From an uncultured Collinsella sp. (GTDB lineage Bacteria > Actinomycetota > Coriobacteriia > Coriobacteriales > Coriobacteriaceae), in contig CABQMF010000001.1 of the NCBI GenBank assembly GCA_902465265.1, forward strand, positions 1 through 64,000: a stretch of DNA of 64,000 nt. Reading direction: 5' to 3'. The notes beneath the pieces are model-generated. The model was not told the DNA's origin. It ran no database searches and saw only the letters and a list, made by a program, of their open reading frames with translations. Of the stretch, positions 44,503 through 50,881 are shown one piece after another (the stretch's first letter is position 1; the number at the start of each line of letters is the position of its first letter). A program made the position numbers and the translations under genes.

Positions 44503-44700
44503 CCAGAGCGGGGCCAAACGCGCCCTTCTCGCTCGCGTATTTCCCGTTCGTTTCGCGCCCGTTGCCGCGCCGTTTCCAAGATTGCGGCACCGTTTCCATT
44601 CGACAACGCAGCGTTTAACAACGCCGTATCTGGTCTACACCAGTTGCTCCTCGGCCACATTATGGGCGCTGACAACGTTCATGCGACCAAGGGGGAGCGA

Positions 44701-45978
44701 ATGTACGATACGGGATCGACAACGTTTATGCTCGTCTGCACCATGCTCGTGTTTTTAATGACACCGGGTCTGGCGTTTTTCTATGGCGGCCTGTCCAGGC
44801 GCAAAAATGTCATCAACACCATGCTTATGTGCTTTGGCGCCATTGGCCTGGTCGGTGTGTTGTGGATTGTTGCCGGCTGGTCGCTGGCCTACGGCGGCGA
44901 CGGCTCCAGCCCGTTTATTGGAGGCCTTGACCAGCTGCTGTGCCTGCCGGTGCTCAACCAGGTGCTGCAGGCGGCCGAGGGCAATGCTGCGGACGGTGCC
45001 GTCTACCCTCAGATCATCAACATCGCCTTCCAGATGGCGTTTGCCATGATCACGGCCGCTATCGTCACGGGCAGCCTGGCCGGCCGCGTTAAGTTTGGTG
45101 CCATGATGGCTTTCCTGGGCATTTGGCTGCTCGTGGTCTATGCGCCGCTTGCCCACATGGTTTGGGGCGGCGAGGGCTCCTTCATCGGCGACATCATCGG
45201 CGCGCTCGACTTTGCGGGCGGCGACGTAGTGCACATTTCGTCCGGTCTTACGGGCCTGATTCTCTGCTTAATGCTCGGCCGTCGTCGCGGCTTTGGCATG
45301 GTGAGCTATCGCCCGCATAACGTGCCGTTTGTGGCGCTGGGCGCCGGGCTGCTTTGGTTTGGCTGGTTTGGCTTTAACGGCGGCAGCGAGTTTAAGGCCG
45401 ACGCCGTGGCGGCGCTCGCCATCCTCAACACCGTGACGGCCAGCGCGGCGGGTATGGTCTCGTGGCTTGCCGTCGAGCGCGTGCACACCGGTCGCCCCAC
45501 GCTGGTGGGTGCCAGCACCGGTCTGGTTGCGGGGCTTGTGGTGGTCACGCCGGGTGCGGGCTTTGTCGAGCCATGGGCGGCGCTGGTCATGGGCCTGATC
45601 GTGTCTCCCGTCTGCTACTTGGCCATTAGCCATCTCAAGACCAAGTTCGGTTACGACGATGCGCTCGACGCGTTCGGTTGCCACGGTATCGGCGGCATCT
45701 TGGGCGGCGTGCTCACGGGCCTGTTCTGTGTGCCGGAGCTTTCGTGGACCGGTAAAGGCGGCCTGTTCTACACGGGCGATGTGTCGCTGCTCGTCTCGCA
45801 GATTTTGGGCATTGTGGTTACGGTCGTTATTGTGCTGGTGCTCGATTTGGTGATCGCCGCGGTGGTCAAGGCGCTGTTCCACGGCAGCCTGCGCGTTGAC
45901 GAGGCCGACGAGGCGCTGGGCCTGGATGCGAGCCAGCACGGCGAGAGCGCATACCCCTCCTTCTCGGGACTCGATTAG
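44701..45978 (+). CDS. amt: Ammonium transporter
   Basis: This 425-residue Amt/MEP/Rh channel has eleven expected helices. It has the family motifs GLAFFYGGLSRRKNV, the channel-lining twin histidines (His in GGDVVHISSGLTGL and DAFGCHGIGGILGG) and WFGWFGFNGGSEF. It conducts ammonium into the cell. The ATG at 44701 has GGGGGAG upstream. A PII gene follows 214 bp later, the usual partner that plugs Amt when nitrogen is plentiful. Confidence 0.94.
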   Translation: MYDTGSTTFMLVCTMLVFLMTPGLAFFYGGLSRRKNVINTMLMCFGAIGLVGVLWIVAGWSLAYGGDGSSPFIGGLDQLLCLPVLNQVLQAAEGNAADGAVYPQIINIAFQMAFAMITAAIVTGSLAGRVKFGAMMAFLGIWLLVVYAPLAHMVWGGEGSFIGDIIGALDFAGGDVVHISSGLTGLILCLMLGRRRGFGMVSYRPHNVPFVALGAGLLWFGWFGFNGGSEFKADAVAALAILNTVTASAAGMVSWLAVERVHTGRPTLVGASTGLVAGLVVVTPGAGFVEPWAALVMGLIVSPVCYLAISHLKTKFGYDDALDAFGCHGIGGILGGVLTGLFCVPELSWTGKGGLFYTGDVSLLVSQILGIVVTVVIVLVLDLVIAAVVKALFHGSLRVDEADEALGLDASQHGESAYPSFSGLD

Positions 45979-45982
45979 CAGC

Positions 45983-46075
45983 TTCCCCAAGCACCGCACC
46001 TCGGCCTTCAATCGTCGTTTGCGTACCTTAAGTACGCGGCACTCCTCTTTCAGGCCGATCTGCGGCACTTGGGAA
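45983..46075 (+). other. Three-tier hairpin between amt and PII genes
   Basis: TTCCCCAAG pairs with CTTGGGAA (45983-45991, 46068-46075), CGGCCT with AGGCCG (46002-46007, 46052-46057) and GCGTAC with GTACGC (46021-46026, 46032-46037). A degenerate copy of the right flank recurs at 46116-46142. There is no T-run, so partial attenuation or mRNA processing is more likely than termination. Confidence 0.55.
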
Positions 46076-46192
46076 ACCTGCTAAGACCTGTTAGTTGCAC
46101 TTATCTGATCTACAAGGTTGGTCTGTGGCACCTGGAAAACCCGTGCCATGTGAGGGACAATTCATTTCTTTTTTTGAAGAGAGGAATTCACT

Positions 46193-46531
46193 ATGAAGAA
46201 GATTACGGCGATCGTTCGTGCCGAGAAGCTTGAGGTTCTTAAAGACGCGCTGTTTGCTGCTGATGTTCGCGGTATGACTATCAACCAGGTGCAGGGCTGC
46301 GGCGCGCAGCATGGCTGGAAGGAATACGTGCGCGGCAACGAGTTGCTTGTCAACACGATCCCTAAGGTGCAGTTCACGCTCATTTGTGCCGATGAGCATG
46401 TCGATGGCATTGTCGAGATTATCTGCAACGCTGCTCGCACCGGTGCCGTTGGAGACGGCAAGATTTGGGTCGAGCCGGTCGAAGAAGTCATCCGCATACG
46501 CACCGGCGAACACGGCCCCGCCGCGGTGTAG
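46193..46531 (+). CDS. glnB: Nitrogen regulatory protein PII
   Basis: This 112-residue trimeric sensor of ATP/ADP and 2-oxoglutarate has the signature GDGKIWVEPVEEVIRIRTGE and B-loop TGAVGDGK. The T-loop aligns without gaps with E. coli GlnB, but the uridylylated Tyr51 is Leu51 (RGNELLV). It therefore cannot be regulated by GlnD-type modification. It most likely binds Amt directly in response to nucleotides. It is downstream of amt. Confidence 0.93.
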   Translation: MKKITAIVRAEKLEVLKDALFAADVRGMTINQVQGCGAQHGWKEYVRGNELLVNTIPKVQFTLICADEHVDGIVEIICNAARTGAVGDGKIWVEPVEEVIRIRTGEHGPAAV

Positions 46532-46605
46532 GGCCGACCGACTGTCATCTGCAACGTTAAAATACTGCAGTGAGGCATAAGGCTTGTGTTGCGGATGGAC
46601 GGATT

Positions 46606-47268
46606 ATGGGTCGCAATAAATATCCCGAGGAGACGGTCGCGAAGATTCTCGACGCGGCACTGGAGCTATTCTGTGCACAGGGTTATGAGGGGACGAGCAT
46701 TCAAGATATCGTTGACCGTCTCGACGGCATGACCAAGGGCGCTGTCTATCATCACTTCAAGAGCAAAGAAGAGATTTTCAACGCCGCGTTTGATCGGGCG
46801 ATGACTCCGATTGTTGAGCACCGTCGCTCGACGCTTGGCGTCGGTAATATGACCGGCGCCCAAAAGCTAAAAAGGCTTTACGCTCCCGAGTCCGTTGTTC
46901 CGCAAATTGAGCTATGGGCACGTATGCGTCCTGCAGCAGATCCGGTAAAAAGCTCGCGTCTACTGGCGATGCAGTACCAGGGCTCATTTGACGAGTCGGC
47001 CGATGGCTATCTCTTGCCGGTGATCGAGGAGGGCATCGCCGACGGATCCATTGCGTGCGAATGCCCGCGCGAAGCGGCAGAGGCCGTATCGTTGCTGGCG
47101 AATCTCTGGTTGCTGCCACTGTTTCGTCCGCTTGAGCCCAAGGATCGAATGCTCGCTCGCGCTCAATGTTTGGCGCAGATGGCTGCCGCGGTGGGACTCG
47201 ATTTGGGTGATGAAGTGCTTCAGACAACGGCGCAGATTTGGGACGTATGGGACCGCGCCGGGTGGTAA
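46606..47268 (+). CDS. TetR-family regulator of the adjacent MFS exporter
   Basis: This 220-residue regulator has an N-terminal TetR helix-turn-helix (ETVAKILDAALELFCAQGYE, then GTSIQDIV and GAVYHHFKSKEEIF) and a helical ligand domain. The ATG at 46606 gives the standard TetR N-terminus; an open frame to 46570 adds little. The exporter gene begins 100 bp downstream, and two matching palindromes lie in between, so this is likely its repressor with a drug-like or toxic compound as ligand. Confidence 0.9.
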   Translation: MGRNKYPEETVAKILDAALELFCAQGYEGTSIQDIVDRLDGMTKGAVYHHFKSKEEIFNAAFDRAMTPIVEHRRSTLGVGNMTGAQKLKRLYAPESVVPQIELWARMRPAADPVKSSRLLAMQYQGSFDESADGYLLPVIEEGIADGSIACECPREAAEAVSLLANLWLLPLFRPLEPKDRMLARAQCLAQMAAAVGLDLGDEVLQTTAQIWDVWDRAGW

Positions 47269-47273
47269 TATAG

Positions 47274-47355
47274 ATACCAACGGTATGTAATTGATTTGTG
47301 AGGGTAGCCACGGCTGCCCTTTTCAAGTCATTAAATACATACTAGCGGTATGTAT
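47274..47355. promoter_or_regulatory. Two operator palindromes for the TetR regulator
   Basis: ATACC-AAC-GGTAT lies at 47274-47286, and the longer ATACATAC-TAGCG-GTATGTAT at 47335-47355. They share the GGTATGTA half-site and flank the exporter promoter. Confidence 0.7.
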
Positions 47356-47368
47356 AGGGGGCGGACTT

Positions 47369-48631
47369 ATGGCTGGTCTGAGAGGCGTCAGTGCCTCGTT
47401 GGAATCAAAAACAGTGTGGTCAATTAGACTCACGGAGCTTCTGGTTGCACAGCTGTGTGCGTATTCGATGCTGTCGGCACTGTGCTTTGCGTGTCCGCTC
47501 TACTTGTTCGATTGCAGCGGCTCGGCAACGTTATATGGCACCGTCGCGGCGATAGCGTTCGTGCCGGGCGTGCTTGCGACTCCGGCTGGCGGAATCTTGG
47601 CGGATAGGGGAAGACATCGCGAGGTCCTCGTGGCCCTCGGCATTGCTCTGATGACTGCATCGCTGCTGTCTATCCCCATGAAGCGCTCGTTGCCTCTTGC
47701 GGTCGTCGTAGTAGCGATACTTTGTGTTCAATATGGTGTTCAATCGCTGCTGAAGCCAATGCTCCAAATTGAGACGGTGCGCATGGCGGGTGAAGAGAAG
47801 GTTGAGCGGGCCACTGCATTGGTTTCGCAGATGACCATGGTGAGCAATATCTTGGGCCCTGTGGTCGGGACGGCCGTCTATGGGTGCTTTGGCATCGATA
47901 CTCTTTGCACAACCGCGTCGGTGGCGTTTGCGATTTCAGCTCTCTTGTTTGGGAGCGCGCTCAAGCAAAATGCCTCATCTGAAACGATGGGAGACGGCGC
48001 GACTCGTACGACATGCCGAAACGATTTTCGGGAGTCGATTCGGTATCTGTTGAAAAATGCATCATTGGCCGCTGTGATTTTGCTTGCGGCCGTTTTGAAC
48101 CTTGCGTTGGTTGGGCTAACGATTGGCGCTCCCATCATTGTTACAAAGCATCTCGGCATGCAATCGTCCTGCGTTGGGATAGTTGAGGTTGCTATGGGCT
48201 TGGGTGGTCTTGCCGGCAGTGGCTTGGTCGGCATTTGGCCGCATCGCTTTTCTTTCAATGGCATATGTCGATATGTTGCGATGATCTGTTTTGGAGTCGT
48301 ACCGATTATTGTCACGCTACTGAGCGGTCCTGATGAATTTGCGTTTGCCGCGCTTGCGGCCGGCTCGGCATGGGTCATGGCGTGGGCAAGCATTGCATCG
48401 GTCGAAATCGTTTCATTTGTTCAGCGGTCAGCGCCAAAGGAACTCTGCGGAAAAGTGCTGGCACTCGTTTATATGATGCTTTCCTGTGCAACGCCTATTG
48501 GCCAATTGGTTTACGGGCTCGCATATGATCGATGGACACCGGCGATTGTATTCGCAGGCATGTTGGCGGTGCTGACGTTGACGACGGCGCTGTTTTATCG
48601 GCTGAAAAATCGCTTGTGGCGATTGCCTTAA
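47369..48631 (+). CDS. MFS transporter
   Basis: This 420-residue major facilitator exporter has about 12 helices. The early loop carries the MFS motif GGILADRGRHREVLV between helices 2 and 3, and the second half starts near 230. It is similar to proton-driven drug or metabolite exporters of the H+ antiporter type. The ATG at 47369 has GGGGGCGG upstream. Coding sequence here has more AT-rich codons than its neighbours, and with its TetR it may be a recent acquisition. Substrate unknown. Confidence 0.88.
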   Translation: MAGLRGVSASLESKTVWSIRLTELLVAQLCAYSMLSALCFACPLYLFDCSGSATLYGTVAAIAFVPGVLATPAGGILADRGRHREVLVALGIALMTASLLSIPMKRSLPLAVVVVAILCVQYGVQSLLKPMLQIETVRMAGEEKVERATALVSQMTMVSNILGPVVGTAVYGCFGIDTLCTTASVAFAISALLFGSALKQNASSETMGDGATRTTCRNDFRESIRYLLKNASLAAVILLAAVLNLALVGLTIGAPIIVTKHLGMQSSCVGIVEVAMGLGGLAGSGLVGIWPHRFSFNGICRYVAMICFGVVPIIVTLLSGPDEFAFAALAAGSAWVMAWASIASVEIVSFVQRSAPKELCGKVLALVYMMLSCATPIGQLVYGLAYDRWTPAIVFAGMLAVLTLTTALFYRLKNRLWRLP

Positions 48632-48691
48632 CGCGCTGGGGCACCGTGGATTTGCGGAAGCATTGTCCCGCCGCGCAGGGACGCCATTGTT

Positions 48692-48746
48692 TGGGCGCGC
48701 CCGTTCTCGTCTACAATATCGTGCAGACGAAGGAGAGGCGCGCCCA
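48692..48746 (+). promoter_or_regulatory. Leader hairpin covering the ribosome site and start codon of the HAD gene
   Basis: TGGGCGCGCC (48692-48701) pairs with GGCGCGCCCA (48737-48746), the last base being the A of the ATG. CGTCT/AGACG pairs inside (48708-48712, 48725-48729). The GGAG ribosome site lies in the enclosed right flank. Confidence 0.6.
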
Positions 48747-49603
48747 TGATCAAGATGTTTGCGAGTGACTTAGACGGAACGCTGCTGAACGCCCTACACG
48801 AGGCGGATGGGACCATCCGCCGTGCCATTCGCGAGCTGACCGAGGCTGGCTTGCATGTGGTTCCCGCGACCGGACGCTCGACGCTGCCGATTGGCGAGCA
48901 TGGTTTTACGGACCTGGCGCTTGACGCCTGCTGCTCCAATGGGTCCATCGTGCGCGACAGCCATGGCGAGGTGCTCAAGACCTGGACCATCGACCCACAG
49001 GTCACCGAGGAGCTGCTCAAGGCGTTCCCGGACATTTGCTTTGATTGCTCCACGCCCGATGGCATGTTCTCGAGTGGGTCGTTCGAGATGCACCAGGCGG
49101 GCTTTAAAAAGGACAGCCCCATCAAGCGTATTGTGATGCGCGGCATGCGTGCGCGCGGCGGGTATCACGAGGAACAGTATTTCGACCAGTCGATCGGCGA
49201 CATCCTGCGCCACGATGTGTGCAAGATCAACTGCCGCGTGACCTCGCCCGAGCTGGAGCGCGACCTTAAGGCGTATTTGGCCGAGCGCTCGGACCGCGTG
49301 GTCAACGCGCCGTTCGATCCGGTGATGTTCGAGATCACGGACGTGGCGTGCAACAAGGGCGAGAGCGTGGCCTGGCTGGCGGGCTACTACGGTATTGCCG
49401 AGGACGAGGTCGCGGTCTACGGCGACGGCGGCAACGATATCGCCATGCTCAAGCGTTTCCGCCACAGCTGCGCGACCAAAAACGCAAGCGATGCAGCCAA
49501 GGCCGCCGCGAGCGCGACCATCGGCAGCTGCATGGTCCACGCCGTCCCCAAACACATGCTCGCCACCATGCGCAAGCAGAATTCCCGCACCGTCATCGAA
49601 TAA
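48746..49603 (+). CDS. HAD-superfamily Cof-type phosphatase
   Basis: This 285-residue cytoplasmic phosphatase is of the Cof/YidA branch. Motif I is FASDLDGTLLN with nucleophile Asp8, motif II ATGRS, motif III Lys in NKGESVAWL, and motif IV YGDGGNDIAML. A C2B-type cap lies between motifs II and III. Such enzymes dephosphorylate sugar phosphates or related metabolites with low specificity. The start at 48746 coincides with a leader hairpin. Confidence 0.92.
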   Translation: MIKMFASDLDGTLLNALHEADGTIRRAIRELTEAGLHVVPATGRSTLPIGEHGFTDLALDACCSNGSIVRDSHGEVLKTWTIDPQVTEELLKAFPDICFDCSTPDGMFSSGSFEMHQAGFKKDSPIKRIVMRGMRARGGYHEEQYFDQSIGDILRHDVCKINCRVTSPELERDLKAYLAERSDRVVNAPFDPVMFEITDVACNKGESVAWLAGYYGIAEDEVAVYGDGGNDIAMLKRFRHSCATKNASDAAKAAASATIGSCMVHAVPKHMLATMRKQNSRTVIE

Positions 49604-49652
49604 TGTGACAAAAGAACTGCCCCTTTGGCACGGGGCCTGTGTTCTTGGAATA

Positions 49653-49676
49653 CGAACATATATTCGTATATATAAC
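49653..49676 (+). promoter_or_regulatory. LexA-box-like palindrome and -10 element
   Basis: CGAACATATATTCG (49653-49666) matches 13 of 14 bases of the Bacillus-type SOS box CGAACATATGTTCG. It is part of a larger perfect palindrome (ATACGAA, 6 bp, TTCGTAT; 49650-49669). TATAAC at 49671-49676 is a good -10. LexA bound here would block the promoter of the small ORF downstream. Confidence 0.6.
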
Positions 49677-49721
49677 TAGGCTCTGGTAGAATCGGTATTG
49701 TTGACGGCAGTTCCATGTGCC

Positions 49722-49756
49722 GGGCAGCGCCCTCCATCTGATGGGAGGTGATGCCC
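49722..49756 (+). promoter_or_regulatory. Hairpin sequestering the ribosome site of the small ORF
   Basis: GGGCA (49722-49726) pairs with TGCCC (49752-49756), directly before the ATG. CCTCC (49731-49735) pairs with GGAGG (49744-49748), which is the ribosome binding site itself. Translation would thus need the hairpin to open. Confidence 0.6.
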
Positions 49757-49891
49757 ATGACCGATTTGATTGATTTCGTGAGACTTCTGACCGCTTTGGT
49801 CTCGTTCTTCACGGCGCTCGTCGGGCTTTTCCGAGGCACTCAAGCAGCGTTCGAAGCGCAACAGAAGGGGTCGCCGCCGCTAAGGCGTTGA
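49757..49891 (+). CDS. Small hydrophobic protein, candidate type I toxin
   Basis: This 44-residue protein has a single hydrophobic helix (FVRLLTALVSFFTALVGLF, residues 7-25) after an acidic start and a charged/polar C-terminal tail ending PPLRR. It has an excellent ribosome site (GGGAGG, 8 nt before ATG), which is sequestered in a hairpin. A LexA-box-like operator and -10 element stand upstream, and a possible antisense promoter lies just downstream, facing it. The combination matches type I toxins such as TisB or BsrG-type peptides, but there is no close sequence resemblance that I can verify. In-frame ATG 49751 is an alternative start. Confidence 0.6.
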   Translation: MTDLIDFVRLLTALVSFFTALVGLFRGTQAAFEAQQKGSPPLRR

Positions 49892-49945
49892 CCCCCTAAT
49901 GCAAACAACGGCGCTGCCCAGCTAGCTACAACTTGGGCTGCCGTC
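49757..49945 (-). ncRNA. Possible antisense RNA to the small hydrophobic ORF
   Basis: A minus-strand promoter-like pair, TTGTCC (49980-49975), 17 bp, TAGAAT (49957-49952), would start transcription near 49945 and run antisense across the 3' end of the small ORF. Stem-forming sequences lie in 49860-49945. The left boundary is not defined by the sequence; I give the ORF start as a limit. This is inference from arrangement. Confidence 0.3.
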
Positions 49946-49951
49946 GACACT

Positions 49952-49980
49952 ATTCTACCCACGAATGACTTTTTGGACAA
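49952..49980 (-). promoter_or_regulatory. Candidate antisense promoter facing the small ORF
   Basis: The -10 TAGAAT is a 5/6 match and the -35 TTGTCC a 4/6 match, with the ideal 17-bp spacing. It is positioned as in convergent type I toxin-antitoxin loci. Confidence 0.35.
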
Positions 49981-50034
49981 TTGGTAACGCCGCTTCAAAA
50001 GCCAGGCACAACTGGCACAACCTAGGCGGTCGCT

Positions 50035-50069
50035 GAATGCGACAAAGGGACTGTCCTTTTGTCGCATTC
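50035..50069. repeat. REP-like palindrome with GGGACTGTCC core
   Basis: GAATGCGACAAA pairs with TTTTGTCGCATTC around GGGACTGTCC. It shares the AAAGGGAC core with R1-R5, but its arms differ. A degenerate similar palindrome is at 49605-49631. Confidence 0.6.
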
Positions 50070-50092
50070 AAAATATTGCCTTTACGTGTTGA

Positions 50093-50137
50093 TGCACACG
50101 GTGTGCAATAATACTCGCACTGTGCAATAGCGCACAG
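50093..50137. promoter_or_regulatory. Operator-like palindromes before the second TetR gene
   Basis: TGCACAC-G-GTGTGCA (50093-50107) is nearly perfect. CTGTGC...GCACAG (50120-50125, 50132-50137) is a second related palindrome sharing GTGCAATA. They are likely autoregulatory sites also controlling the dehydratase activase gene. Confidence 0.6.
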
Positions 50138-50158
50138 GCTGAGTAACAAGGAGGACGC

Positions 50159-50869
50159 TTGTCCCAGCTCGAGAAATGCGATCGCCGGTCCCTTCGCTCG
50201 CAGCGTGCCCTTCGCCAGGCACTTGCCAGCGAGCTTGCCGAAAGCGGCGACCTTTCGCGCATTAATGTCGCGTCGCTCACCGAGCGCGCCGGCCTTACGC
50301 GCCGCACGTTCTATTCGCACTACCGCGATATCCCCGACTTTATCAATCAAATCGAGGACGGCTTGCTGGCCGAGATCCGTGAGCGCATTGAGCTCATCAC
50401 CGCAGCTCAGCTGCCCGATCTCTATCACAACATAGATGAGCTCGAGCCGGCGCCCGGTTCGGTTGAGCTGCTGCGTTATCTTGCGGCCAACCGCGACTTA
50501 ATCGGTGCGCTGTTAGGTCCGGGCGGCGACCAGGCCTTCATTAAAAGGATCATCGACACCGCTCGTGAGGCTGTGGTGCCGCGTGCGCAGACGGGCATTT
50601 TGGGCCTGGCGCTGGGCACGTTCTTTGACTACTACGTCACCTACGTCGTGAGTGCCGAGGTCGGCATGATTCAGCGCTGGTTTGAGCGTGGACTCACCGA
50701 ATCGCCCGAGGCCATGGCGCGCATTATGACGGTGCTCGCTTTTGTGCGCCCTGGTGATCTGTATGGCCAACCCATCGATATCAACGTGCCGGAATACGGC
50801 ATGAAGTTATTGAATTTGCAGCTCGAGGACGCGGCCGACACCGCCGCAGCCGTCGAGTCCAACAACTAA
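50159..50869 (+). CDS. TetR-family regulator of the dehydratase-activase operon
   Basis: This 236-residue regulator has an N-terminal DNA-binding domain (RALRQALASELAESGDLSRI, NVASLTERAGLTRRTFYSHY) and a C-terminal TetR_C-type domain. The TTG start at 50159 is accepted because AAGGAGG is perfectly placed. The activase fusion gene begins 12 bp downstream, so the two form an operon. The palindromes at 50093-50137 are probable operators. The ligand may be an acyl-CoA or acid, by context only. Confidence 0.88.
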   Translation: MSQLEKCDRRSLRSQRALRQALASELAESGDLSRINVASLTERAGLTRRTFYSHYRDIPDFINQIEDGLLAEIRERIELITAAQLPDLYHNIDELEPAPGSVELLRYLAANRDLIGALLGPGGDQAFIKRIIDTAREAVVPRAQTGILGLALGTFFDYYVTYVVSAEVGMIQRWFERGLTESPEAMARIMTVLAFVRPGDLYGQPIDINVPEYGMKLLNLQLEDAADTAAAVESNN

Positions 50870-50881
50870 GAGGAGAGACAG

